Part shown: positions 36,785-45,230 of the stretch, piece after piece | Numbering within the stretch: position 1 is the stretch's first letter | Layout: each line of letters starts with the position of its first letter | From: Acidimicrobiaceae bacterium | Lineage (GTDB): Bacteria; Actinomycetota; Acidimicrobiia; Acidimicrobiales; RAAP-2 | Direction: 5' to 3' | DNA: 60,587 nucleotides | Assembly: GCA_027315315.1 (NCBI GenBank) | Contig: DAHUYG010000060.1 | Coordinates: 1 to 60,587, forward strand | Translations under genes and position numbers: made by a program | The notes under the pieces: model-generated | Told to the model about the DNA's origin: nothing | What the model saw: only the letters and a program-made list of their open reading frames with translations | Databases searched by the model: none

Positions 36785-37567
36785 GTGGCGGGCGCGTCAT
36801 ACTCCCCCCTTCGTCTGAGCCGCCGCGAGGCCAAATCGGTCGTGCGCAAGCGGCTGCTCGAGGCCGCCCTCGAGATCATGGACGTCGAGGGCGCGGCGGC
36901 GCTGACGACCACCAATGTGACGAGAAGGGCCGGGTTGGCCCAGTCGAGCTTCTACACGCACTTCCAGAATCTCGACGGCCTCCTCCACGCTCTGGCCGAG
37001 GACGCCAACGCACTCAACCTCAAAGAGACCCGTTCGGCTCGTCGAAGCGCACCGGGCAACGGCCTCGAAGCGCTGCGGGAGACCTACCGGACCCCCCTGC
37101 AGTTCATGTTGGCGCATCCCCGGCTCACGCGACTCATGATCGCCAGTCGCTACGACCCGGCCTCGGCGCTGGCCGAGTGGAGCCGCGAGAACTGGGTTCG
37201 CTGGCGGGAGGCCCTGATCGAGGACCTGTCCGGGGTCGGCCTACGCACCGACACCCCACGGCGCCGCAGGCGGGCGGAGATGATCGCCGAGTCGATCATG
37301 GCGCAGTCCGAGGTCATGGCGCTCGGCGCCTTCGAGGGTCGCTACGGGGACCTCGAGGAGATGGTCGACGTTTGCGTGATGTTCGCGATGGGGTACCTCG
37401 GCGCGCTCGGCCTGTGGCCGGCGACCGCCGATCATGCAACGGGCGGCCGGCCGACCAGGGCCCGAGGCGGGTCAAAGGCCGGGGGGCCTGAGACCGACTG
37501 CGCCGGTTCGAGCCCGCCGCCTCGTCCCCGTCGAACCGGCCGCACGACGCCCGCCGGCGAACGATAG
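36785..37567 (+). CDS. TetR-family transcriptional regulator
   Basis: The 260-aa product has an N-terminal helix-turn-helix: KSVVRKRLLEAALEIMDVEG and TTNVTRRAGLAQSSFYTHF. A helical ligand-binding domain follows, then a Pro/Arg-rich tail after about residue 218. GTG 36785 follows GGAGGTC directly. It is divergent from the DUF7065-like/kinase operon across a 263-bp spacer and probably controls it, as TetR genes usually regulate a divergent neighbour. Confidence 0.9.
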   Translation: MAGASYSPLRLSRREAKSVVRKRLLEAALEIMDVEGAAALTTTNVTRRAGLAQSSFYTHFQNLDGLLHALAEDANALNLKETRSARRSAPGNGLEALRETYRTPLQFMLAHPRLTRLMIASRYDPASALAEWSRENWVRWREALIEDLSGVGLRTDTPRRRRRAEMIAESIMAQSEVMALGAFEGRYGDLEEMVDVCVMFAMGYLGALGLWPATADHATGGRPTRARGGSKAGGPETDCAGSSPPPRPRRTGRTTPAGER

Positions 37568-37628
37568 GGCGCGACATCACACTTCAGCAGCGGCGAGGTC
37601 AAGGGCCGTTCGACGGGCGCCGGATAGC

Positions 37629-37644
37629 CCGATAGCCTTATCGG
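37629..37644. promoter_or_regulatory. CCGATA-GCCT-TATCGG palindrome upstream of the binding protein
   Basis: A perfect 6-4-6 inverted repeat lies between the TetR gene and the substrate-binding protein, 44 nt before ATG 37688. It could be a TetR operator or a short attenuating hairpin. Confidence 0.4.
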
Positions 37645-37687
37645 CGACTTGGCGCCGGTCGCAACCTGCGCCGTACCTGGGGGGACG

Positions 37688-39322
37688 ATGGGGAAGCGGG
37701 CATCTCGGGTCGGGAAGGCGGCCGGGGCGATCGGGCTGGTGTCGGCCCTCCTCCTCGGGTCCGCCGCTGCAGGCGTCGGGACGTCGGGGACCAAGCTCTC
37801 GACGTCGGGGCCGGCCGACGAGGGGCCCTACCCCTACAGGTATCCGGCGTCGGGCACCGAACGGGTCGGTTCGGGCGTAACCGTTTCGGGAACCCCCTGC
37901 CGGCCCGGGACCGCCCAGTTTGCGTCGCCCTATGCGGTTCCCTGCATCGCCAGGTCGACCGGCGGCAACGGTGGCGCCACCGCCAACGGCGTCACCGGGA
38001 CGACCATCACGCTCGCGACCCGCAGCTTCCCGACGACGGCAAACGTGCAGGAGGCCGAGGCACAGGCGCGCGCCGCGGGCGTCGCCCTGCCGATCGTCAT
38101 CCAGCAGGTTGCCCAGGTCTTCATCAACTACTTCAACCGGGTGTTCGACCTCTACGGCCGGAAGGTTGTCTTCAAGACCTATAACTCGAGCGCGAACTCG
38201 ACGGCCGAGGAGCTCGGGCAGGGGCAGGCCCAGGCCTGTGCCGACGCTGCGGCCATCTCGGAGCAGATGCACGCCTTTGCCGAGGACGGGCTTCTCGGCG
38301 GTGGTACCCAACCGTTCTCGGCGTGCGCCGCTCAGGATCATCTCGTGGAGCTGAACGGGGACGGCTACTTCAACGAGGGAACCTTTCAGCAGCTGAACCC
38401 CTATGTGTGGTCGTTCACACAGGATTGCACCCGGATCACCTCCAACGAGGCCGAGGTCATCGCCACCATGTTGGCGAACAAGAAGGCGATCTATGCCGGC
38501 GATCCGTCACTAAGGAATAGCACGCGCAAGTTCGGGAGCTATTACCCCGATGTCCCGGCCTACCACACCTGCGCGAAGAACTTCGCCAGGATCGTGACGA
38601 CGAAGTACCACCTCTCGCTCAAGAACTTCGTGCAGTACACCTACAGCCCCGACATCGCGACCTTCCAGCAGTCGGCCCAGCAGGCCGTCCTCCAGTTCAA
38701 GGCGGCGGGAGTGACCACGGTCGTGATCGGCTCGGACCCGTACTCGGCCGGGCTCCTCACCAAGGCGGCGCAGATCGAGAACTACTACCCCGAGTGGTTC
38801 CTGGAGGGCACCGCCCTGACCGACCAGGACCAGGCGGTCCAGACATTCGACGCGCCCACCGAGGTGACCGGGCATCTCTTCGGCATGAGCGAGCTGTCAC
38901 CCTCCACCGAGACGACGGGGCCCAACTCGTTGGCCGGCCGGCTCTACAAGAAGCTGACCGGCCACAGCATCCCGAAGGGGACCGACGGCGAGTACGGGAA
39001 CCTCGCCTACATCTTCGACGCCCTCCAGGCGGCCGGTCCCAACCTCACACCCGGGAACCTGGCCAGGGGCCTCCACGCGATCCCCCCGCTCGGATCGCCC
39101 CTATACCAATACGGCGAATGGAGCTGGAACGCGTCACCGACCGGGCAACCCGGGGGAGGAGATCACACAGCCGGCGTCGACGCCCGATTCGTGTGGTGGG
39201 ACGGCAACGCCATCTCGCCGATCAACGGGCAGAAGGGCACCTACGTTGCGGCCTTCGGCAACAAGCGCTTCACGCTCGGGCACTGGCCAACGACGTTGCC
39301 GCCGATGTTCACGGGCCGCTGA
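37688..39322 (+). CDS. Periplasmic substrate-binding protein, branched-chain amino acid type
   Basis: This 544-aa exported protein has signal peptide core GAIGLVSALLLGSAAAGVG and a mature domain of the periplasmic-binding-protein type I fold: ITLATRSFPTT, FINYFNRVFDLYGRKVVFK, ADAAAISEQMHAF, YPDVPAYHTCAKNF and TVVIGSDPYSAGLL. It is longer than a typical LivJ protein (~370-400 aa). No ABC permease or ATPase lies next to it, so it may serve a distant LIV transporter or act as a receptor. In actinobacteria such solitary proteins often sit near steroid/lipid genes. Confidence 0.82.
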   Translation: MGKRASRVGKAAGAIGLVSALLLGSAAAGVGTSGTKLSTSGPADEGPYPYRYPASGTERVGSGVTVSGTPCRPGTAQFASPYAVPCIARSTGGNGGATANGVTGTTITLATRSFPTTANVQEAEAQARAAGVALPIVIQQVAQVFINYFNRVFDLYGRKVVFKTYNSSANSTAEELGQGQAQACADAAAISEQMHAFAEDGLLGGGTQPFSACAAQDHLVELNGDGYFNEGTFQQLNPYVWSFTQDCTRITSNEAEVIATMLANKKAIYAGDPSLRNSTRKFGSYYPDVPAYHTCAKNFARIVTTKYHLSLKNFVQYTYSPDIATFQQSAQQAVLQFKAAGVTTVVIGSDPYSAGLLTKAAQIENYYPEWFLEGTALTDQDQAVQTFDAPTEVTGHLFGMSELSPSTETTGPNSLAGRLYKKLTGHSIPKGTDGEYGNLAYIFDALQAAGPNLTPGNLARGLHAIPPLGSPLYQYGEWSWNASPTGQPGGGDHTAGVDARFVWWDGNAISPINGQKGTYVAAFGNKRFTLGHWPTTLPPMFTGR

Positions 39323-39328
39323 CCACCC

Positions 39329-39799
39329 TCAGAGGATCGTGAGACGCATCCGATCGGCGGCACCGAGCTCGGTTGTCTCCACCCCGATCACCCGGAATCC
39401 GACGCTCTCATAGAAGGGCCGGGCATGGGGATTGGCCGTCACCTCGATCCGTGATCCTCCCCTTTTCCGCACGAGGTCGGTCAGGTCGCGGACGAGCGCC
39501 GTTCCGACACCGGCCCGCATCGCGTCGGGGTCGACGAACAGGTCCTCCAGCTCGAACCCTTCCCCCCCACCCACCACGGTGGCAAAACCGATCGCCCGGC
39601 CACTCGGGTCGACGGCTACCCGGAGGCTCGCATGGTCGCCGTTCGGGAAGCGAAATTCGAGGAATTCCCGATGGTCGAGCAGCTGCGCCCGGTCGCCCTT
39701 GTTCGCGAGGGAGGAACGGACAAACAGGACCTGGAGCTCGGCCTCGTCGCCCGGACCGCCGTCGCGGATGCGAACCTCCACGACCCCGAGTCTCGTCAC
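39329..39799 (-). CDS. GNAT-family N-acetyltransferase
   Basis: The roughly 156-aa protein starts VRIRDGGPGDEAELQ, has FELEDLFVDPDAMRAGVGTAL (motif A with the acetyl-CoA loop) and ends NPHARPFYESVGFRVIG. The acceptor is unknown. The start is uncertain between GTG 39799 and GTG 39781; an ATG at 39844 would run through the divergent transporter start. It ends 6 nt after the binding-protein stop, convergently. Confidence 0.85.
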   Translation of the reverse strand: MTRLGVVEVRIRDGGPGDEAELQVLFVRSSLANKGDRAQLLDHREFLEFRFPNGDHASLRVAVDPSGRAIGFATVVGGGEGFELEDLFVDPDAMRAGVGTALVRDLTDLVRKRGGSRIEVTANPHARPFYESVGFRVIGVETTELGAADRMRLTIL

Positions 39800-39843
39800 A
39801 GACCGGCCGCGGCGCCACCGGCGAGGCGCGCCAGACTGCACCA

Positions 39844-40680
39844 TTGGCCGTCATCCTCGCCATCGCCGCAGCACTTGGGTACGGCTTGTCGGACTTCGAG
39901 GCCGGAGTGGCGAGCCGCCGGTATCCCCCGGGCGCAGTGGCCCTCGTCGGACAAGTCCTCGCCCTGGGCGCCGCCTGCCTAGCGTTGACCTTCTTCCCAG
40001 GACACGGCCCCTCCGCCACGGCCTTGGCCTGGGGAGCCCTGAGCGGGGTCGGGAGCGCCGGGGGCACCCTCGCGCTGTACCACGGCATGTCCACGTCTCG
40101 CATGAGCGTGGTGGCGACGGTCTCCGCTGTGCTCACCGCTGTGATCCCGGCCATCGTCGGGCTCGCGCTCGGTGAGCGCCTCGGCGCCACGACATTCGTC
40201 GGCATCGCGATCGCGATTCCGGCGATCGCCTTGGTGTCGTGGCAGCCACGGTTGCGGCGGAATACCTCGACCAACGCCGGCATCGTCCTCGGGGCCCTGG
40301 CAGGCGCCGGATTTGCCATGCTCTTCGTTGCACTCGATCGTGCGGGACGAGACGCCGGTGCGTGGCCGCTCGTTCCTGGACAGGCGATCTGTCTTCTCCT
40401 CGTCCTTCCCTTCGCCAGAGAAGCGCTCGCCACCGGCATACCGAGCCGCTCAACCCTCCTGATGATGGTTGCTGCTGGTGTCCTTGGAGGTACCTCCAAT
40501 CTGCTGTTCCTCGGGGCGGCACAACGCGGCCAACTGACCGTCGTCGCGGTGCTGACGGCGATGTATCCGGCGGTCACGGTGGTCATGGCCCGGCTGGCAC
40601 TCCATGAACGCTGGTCCCGGTTGCAGGTCATCGGGCTCTTCGTGGCCGCCATCTCGGTCGGGCTCGTGACCACGGGCTGA
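39844..40680 (+). CDS. EamA/DMT-superfamily transporter
   Basis: The 278-aa protein has ten predicted helices in two EamA repeats, for example LAVILAIAAALGYGLSDFEA, ALSGVGSAGGTLALYHGMS, and the conserved second-repeat end VVAVLTAMYPAVTVVMARLALHE. It is likely a metabolite exporter or importer of unknown specificity. Only TTG 39844 is available as a common start at the beginning of helix 1, and it gives normal length. It is divergent from the acetyltransferase with a very short or overlapping 5' region. Confidence 0.85.
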   Translation: MAVILAIAAALGYGLSDFEAGVASRRYPPGAVALVGQVLALGAACLALTFFPGHGPSATALAWGALSGVGSAGGTLALYHGMSTSRMSVVATVSAVLTAVIPAIVGLALGERLGATTFVGIAIAIPAIALVSWQPRLRRNTSTNAGIVLGALAGAGFAMLFVALDRAGRDAGAWPLVPGQAICLLLVLPFAREALATGIPSRSTLLMMVAAGVLGGTSNLLFLGAAQRGQLTVVAVLTAMYPAVTVVMARLALHERWSRLQVIGLFVAAISVGLVTTG

Positions 40681-40735
40681 GCTGCTCCGATAGTGTCCCC
40701 GATACCGGCCACAGCGCACCGAGAGAGCCCCCGTC

Positions 40736-41044
40736 GTGACCACCCGCAGGCAACGAACGAACCCGCCGCAGCCCACGCATCTGCATCGCGCCTCGACGTG
40801 GGCCGGGCTGAAGAAGGGCGACCTCGTCGAGGTCACCGGCACCGGGTTGCGCTCGGCGCGCTGGGAGTTCGTTGCCCACGTCACGAACACGATCACCCAT
40901 GACGAATGGGTCGAGGTGGTGGGCGGGTCTGCCGGTGATCGGAAGGTCCGCTCGTTCGCCCCCGATCGCATCTACCCACCAAATGGTCGACGTGGTGAAC
41001 GGGGTGCCTCGCTCGCAGAAGCCCCTCGCCTGCCACTTGATTAG
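40736..41044 (+). CDS. Small conserved hypothetical protein (KGDxVxVTG type)
   Basis: The 102-aa basic protein has a core LKKGDLVEVTGTG, ARWEFVAHVTNTITHDEWVEV and DRKVRSFAPDRIYP, which I recognise as a small actinobacterial family resembling DUF7246. It looks like a small beta-barrel domain. The function is unknown. It begins at GTG 40736, 55 nt after the transporter, and ends 13 nt before the aldo/keto reductase. Confidence 0.7.
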   Translation: MTTRRQRTNPPQPTHLHRASTWAGLKKGDLVEVTGTGLRSARWEFVAHVTNTITHDEWVEVVGGSAGDRKVRSFAPDRIYPPNGRRGERGASLAEAPRLPLD

Positions 41045-41057
41045 CGAAAGGACTGAC

Positions 41058-42032
41058 ATGAAGTACGTGAAGCTCGGCCGAAGCGGCATGGATGTCTCCC
41101 GAATCTGTCTCGGATGCATGAGCTACGGAGACTCCTCTCGTGGGGGTCACCCCTGGGCATTGGACGAGGAGGCTGCACAGCCCTTCTTCCGTCGGGCAAT
41201 CGAAGCGGGCATCAACTTCTTCGACACCGCAAACGTCTATTCGCTCGGCTCGAGCGAGGAGTTCCTCGGGAGGGCGCTCGCCAAGTATGCAAATCGTGAC
41301 GAGATCGTGCTCGCCACCAAAGTGCACGGACAGATGCACCAAGGTCCGAACGGCGTCGGCCTGTCCCGCAAACACATCTTCACCCAGGTCGACCACAGCC
41401 TTCGTCGCCTCGGGGTGGACTACATCGACCTCTATCAGATCCACCGCCTCGACCGAAGAACCCCCATCGAAGAGACGCTCGAAGCACTCAATGACGTCGT
41501 CCGATCGGGCAAAGTCCGCTACATCGGCGCCTCGTCAATGTGGGCCTGGCAGTTTTCAAAGGCGCTCTATCTGGCCGACGCCCACGGCTGGACGCGCTTT
41601 GTGAGCATGCAAGACCACTACAACCTCCTCAACCGGGAGGAGGAGCGCGAGATGCTCCCGTTGTGCCGGGACCAAGGGATCGGGGTCATCCCGTGGAGCC
41701 CCCTTGCCCGCGGCCGGCTCACGAGAGAATGGGGCGAGCAGACCAACCGTTCGCAAAGCGACGCGTTCGGCTCGACCCTTTATCACGACTCTTCAGACCG
41801 TGAGATCGTCGAACGCGTCGGAGATGTGGCTAAAGAGCGCGGCGTCCCACGAGCGCAGGTGGCACTCGCATGGCTGCTCTCGAAGCCGGCGGTGACATCT
41901 CCGATTATCGGAGCCACAAAGGCCGAGCACCTCGAGGATGCGATCAGTGCCATCGACGTCGAGTTGAGCTCCGAGGAGGTTGCACGCCTCGAGGAGCCAT
42001 ATCTCCCCCATGCCGTCGCCGGCTTTGCCTGA
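41058..42032 (+). CDS. Aldo/keto reductase
   Basis: The 324-aa TIM-barrel reductase has the tetrad D56 and Y61 (NFFDTANVY), K88 (LATKVHG) and H129 (LYQIHRLD). The NADP strand is PIIGATKAEHL. It differs from the reductase at 27249 and resembles the YghZ/Tas-type group (RICLGCMSYGD). GAAAGGA precedes ATG 41058. The alpha/beta-hydrolase pseudogene begins inside its last 23 bases, so the two were cotranscribed. By eye this region is less GC-rich than the left half of the window. Confidence 0.93.
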   Translation: MKYVKLGRSGMDVSRICLGCMSYGDSSRGGHPWALDEEAAQPFFRRAIEAGINFFDTANVYSLGSSEEFLGRALAKYANRDEIVLATKVHGQMHQGPNGVGLSRKHIFTQVDHSLRRLGVDYIDLYQIHRLDRRTPIEETLEALNDVVRSGKVRYIGASSMWAWQFSKALYLADAHGWTRFVSMQDHYNLLNREEEREMLPLCRDQGIGVIPWSPLARGRLTREWGEQTNRSQSDAFGSTLYHDSSDREIVERVGDVAKERGVPRAQVALAWLLSKPAVTSPIIGATKAEHLEDAISAIDVELSSEEVARLEEPYLPHAVAGFA

Positions 42033-42891
42033 GACCTTGAGCGCCTTCGAAGAGCTTCGCTTACCCGACGGGCGGAATCTCGACTTTCGGATCAGTGGAC
42101 CCGGGACTGCATGCCACTCGTCTTTCATCACGGGACGCCGGGCGCGGGTACGCCTCTGCGAACGATCGACCGGGCGCTCCATGATCATGGTTTCAAGACG
42201 GTGCGTACCTCGAGGCCCGGCTATGGCGGATCGACTCGACATGCGGGCCGAGCGGTCGTCGACGTGGTCGGCGATATTCGTGCCCTGCTCGATTGGATCG
42301 GCGTCGAAGAGTGCGTCGTGGTCGGGGGGCGGCCCCCATGCGCTTGCCTGCGCGGCACGGCTCAGAGGAGTTCGGGCCGCCCTCGTGATCGCGAGCGTCG
42401 CCCCCTACGGTGCCGGATTCGACTTCATGGAAGGTATGGGAGAGGGCAACCTGATCGAGTTCCGCACAGCCGAAGGTGGTGAAGAGGCGCTCCGAACACT
42501 GGTCGCGGCGGCGCGCGATGAGATCAGGTCCACGCCCGCTGAGAACGTGGTGGAATCGCTCCCCGCGGCCGACAGGGCGGTCCTCACCGAAGAGTTAGGT
42601 GAGGACCTGGCAGCCGGGTTCGAGGAGGCACTCCGAGCCGGAATAGACGGATGGGTCGACGACGATCTCGCCTTTACCAAGCCATGGGGTTTTGAGGTCG
42701 AAGAGATCGCCATCCCGACTGCCCTCTGGCAAGGCAGCGCCGATCGCATGGTCCCGTTCGCGCACGGCCAGTGGCTTACCGCGCACATTCCAGGCGTGGT
42801 GGCCCACCTGGAGGAGGGCGAGGGACACCTTTCGATCGCACTCGGCGCGATCGATCAAATGATCGACGAATTCAAGGCCTGCTCCGGTTAA
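42010..42891 (+). pseudogene. Alpha/beta-hydrolase disrupted by two frameshifts
   Basis: Frame A gives MPSPALPETLSAFEELRLPD and FRISGPG. Frame B (about 42111-42315) supplies MPLVFHHGTPGAGTPLRTID and GYGGSTRHAGR. Frame A resumes at about 42320 with WSGGGPHALACAARL (the Ser nucleophile elbow) and runs to GHLSIALGAIDQMIDEF. All parts of an alpha/beta-hydrolase are present in order, so the gene is complete apart from a net one-base loss near 42105 and a compensating change in the GGGGGG run near 42318. It may be a recent pseudogene or a homopolymer sequencing error. Confidence 0.82.
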
Positions 42892-42897
42892 CCGGAG
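42882..42897. terminator. CTCCGGTT/AACCGGAG palindrome between convergent genes
   Basis: A perfect 16-nt palindrome contains the hydrolase stop codon and lies between the convergent hydrolase and M20 genes. It may serve as a bidirectional terminator. No T tract is present. Confidence 0.4.
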
Positions 42898-42959
42898 TCG
42901 GAGCGCGCAAGGCGGTGGCCTTGCCCGTGCGAAGGCGGCGGTCGACCAGTGAGAGGGGA

Positions 42960-44153
42960 TCAGTCGCCGACAGGCGTCGCCAGCGCGACGGCTGCGGCGA
43001 CCAGGGTCTTGGTCCCACACCTCAGCGCTCCCTCGTCGATCGCGAAGGCGGGACTGTGGTGGTTGCCGCTGGAGCCGTCGGGAAGCGCGGCGCCGACAAA
43101 CGCGTAGCAACCCGGGACGCGATCCAAAAAGACCGACATGTCGTCACTGGCGGCGACCGGGCTGTTCGGTGAAAAGACCTGGGATTCGCCCAGCACTCCC
43201 CTGGCCGCCTCCAGGACGAGCCCGGTGACTTGCGCGTCGTTGCGGACGGACTCCGTCGTGTAGGTCTGCTCGACGGACACTGCGACAGCGAACTCCTCGC
43301 TGACCTCGGCGGCAAGTTGCCTGAGACGCCCCTCGGCCTCGGAAAGTTGCTCGGGCTCGAAGAATCGTAGGGTGCCGAGCAGAACGGCCTCGGTGGGAAC
43401 CACATTGGGGGCGCTGCCGGCCGACAGCACGCCAGGGCTGCACACGCAGGCCGCCCCGTCGCTCTCGAGCTGAGCGACCACTCGGTCAAGCAGGTCCGCG
43501 AATCGTGCGACCGCAAGAACGACGTTGCCCTGCCGAGGCTGCAGGGCGCCATGACCTCCAGACCCGCGGACCGACACCCTCAGGCCCCGCACGCCAGCCA
43601 TGTGCAGTCCGCTCCGGGCGGCGATGAAGCCAACCGGCAGGGCACTCGCCACGTGGCACCCGATCGCCGCCGCCGGCTTGTACCGGTCGAGCAGCCCCCC
43701 GTCCACCATGGCCTGGGCGCCCGACACCGTCTCCTCGGCCGGTTGGAAGACGAACACGTAACGCCCAGGCAGGTCGCTTGCGTGATGCGCGAGTGCCGAG
43801 GCCACCCCAAGGAGGATCGAAGTGTGTGCGTCGTGACCACAGGCATGCATCTTGTGCTCGACGCGCGAGGTGAACGAGAGGTTGTTGTCCTCTTGGACGG
43901 GCAGAGCGTCGATATCAGCCCTGATCAGTACCGTCCGACCGGGGCGACCGCCCGCCAGGACGCCGATTGCCCCGGTCGCGGTCGGGCAAGGCTCTCGGTC
44001 GACGCCGCTTGCGGCGAGGCGTTCGAGGATCAACTCGGTGGTCGCGGTCTCCTCGAAGGAGAGCTCGGGGGCGGCGTGGAGCTCACGACGGATATCGACA
44101 AGTTCGTCGTAGATCGAGTCGACATGTTCCGCCAGGGCGTCGGTCAGTGCCAT
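42960..44153 (-). CDS. M20-family amidohydrolase (N-acyl amino acid hydrolase)
   Basis: The 397-aa metallopeptidase has IRRELHAAPELSFEE, RADIDALPVQE, the metal/catalytic site MHACGHDAHTSIL, FQPAEETVSGAQAM, a dimerisation domain (GSGGHGALQPRQG) and NHHSPAFAIDEGAL near the end. Relatives are hippurate hydrolases and N-acyl-L-amino acid amidohydrolases. The acyl substrate is unknown. It is the last gene of a possible three-gene minus-strand operon (monooxygenase, reductase, amidohydrolase; gaps 59 and 49 nt). Confidence 0.92.
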   Translation of the reverse strand: MALTDALAEHVDSIYDELVDIRRELHAAPELSFEETATTELILERLAASGVDREPCPTATGAIGVLAGGRPGRTVLIRADIDALPVQEDNNLSFTSRVEHKMHACGHDAHTSILLGVASALAHHASDLPGRYVFVFQPAEETVSGAQAMVDGGLLDRYKPAAAIGCHVASALPVGFIAARSGLHMAGVRGLRVSVRGSGGHGALQPRQGNVVLAVARFADLLDRVVAQLESDGAACVCSPGVLSAGSAPNVVPTEAVLLGTLRFFEPEQLSEAEGRLRQLAAEVSEEFAVAVSVEQTYTTESVRNDAQVTGLVLEAARGVLGESQVFSPNSPVAASDDMSVFLDRVPGCYAFVGAALPDGSSGNHHSPAFAIDEGALRCGTKTLVAAAVALATPVGD

Positions 44154-44202
44154 GGCCGGAGCCTACGCGGCGGATCCGAATCGATCTGGACCGCGCGCTC
44201 GC

Positions 44203-45171
44203 TCAGGGGAGCAGGAGGACTCGACCGAAGGCCTGTCGGCTCTCGATGTAGGCGTGAGCCGCAGGGGCCTCGGCCAGCGGGTAGGTGCGGTCGACGACCA
44301 CCCGAAGTTCCCCCCGGGCGACCTCGTTCAGCAGACGATCGATCATCGCGTGAGCCCGACTCGAGCTGAAGAGCTCGGCGCCGAGAAAGTAGCCCGAGAG
44401 GGTCTGGTTGTTGGGGCGAATGTTCGAGATGTCCAAGCGCTCGGTGCGCGTCCGTCCCGCGTCGCCTACCGAGACGCAACGTCCCCGATAGGCAAGCACG
44501 CGCAAGCTTCCCTCGAGGGTCGCACCGCCCACCGTGTCGACAACGACGTCCGCCCCGCGACCGTCGGTTATCCTCCGGGCGGCCTGAACGAAGTCCTCCC
44601 GCAGATAGTTGATCCCCGCATCGAGACCCAGCGGCTTCAGGCGCTCCAGCTTCTCGTCTTTCGATGCGGTGGCAAGCACGCGGGCCCCCGCCCGCTTTGC
44701 CAGCTGAATCGCCGCAATGCCCACACCGCTGGCCCCGGCCTGGACCAGCACTGTTTCCCCCTCGGCCAGATGCCCGAACTCGAACAGACAGTCGTCGGCC
44801 GTCCCGAATGCGATCGGCACGCACGCACCGTCTTGCGTGGAAACCGCCGCCGGGATCCTCCAGACGGCCGCCGCCGGCACGGCACGGAGCTCGGCGTGCG
44901 AACCGTCCGCCCCGACGGTCACGACTCGGTCCCCCGGTTCGAACCCCGTGACGCGTGAGCCGACTTCAAGGACGGTCCCCGCCGCCTGGTAGCCAACAAC
45001 GTGCGGCTTCCTTGCCACCTCTCCTTGGAGTCGGTTGAGCGTGTCACCGCCCTCGATGCTGACGGCCTCGACCCGCACGAGAACGTCGCCGTCTCCGGGC
45101 TTCGGATCGGGGACGTCCTCATATCGAAGGACATCAGGCCCACCAACCTCGTCGTACACCGCTGCCTTCAC
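44203..45171 (-). CDS. Quinone oxidoreductase-like medium-chain reductase
   Basis: This 322-aa zinc-independent MDR protein starts MKAAVYDEVGGPDVLRYEDV and has GYQAAGTVLEVGSRVTGFEPGDRV. The NADPH-binding motif is VLVQAGASGVGIAAIQLAK, with VVVDTVGGATLEGSL and the C-terminal AHAYIESRQAFGRVLLLP. It lacks the structural-zinc Cys cluster of alcohol dehydrogenases, placing it with NADPH:quinone/enone reductases. It lies between the BVMO-type and M20 genes on the same strand. Confidence 0.92.
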   Translation of the reverse strand: MKAAVYDEVGGPDVLRYEDVPDPKPGDGDVLVRVEAVSIEGGDTLNRLQGEVARKPHVVGYQAAGTVLEVGSRVTGFEPGDRVVTVGADGSHAELRAVPAAAVWRIPAAVSTQDGACVPIAFGTADDCLFEFGHLAEGETVLVQAGASGVGIAAIQLAKRAGARVLATASKDEKLERLKPLGLDAGINYLREDFVQAARRITDGRGADVVVDTVGGATLEGSLRVLAYRGRCVSVGDAGRTRTERLDISNIRPNNQTLSGYFLGAELFSSSRAHAMIDRLLNEVARGELRVVVDRTYPLAEAPAAHAYIESRQAFGRVLLLP

Positions 45172-45230
45172 GGTCCCTCCCTTATGACGCCGACGCGACC
45201 CACTCGATCAGAGGCTTTTGAGCGAGCGAG

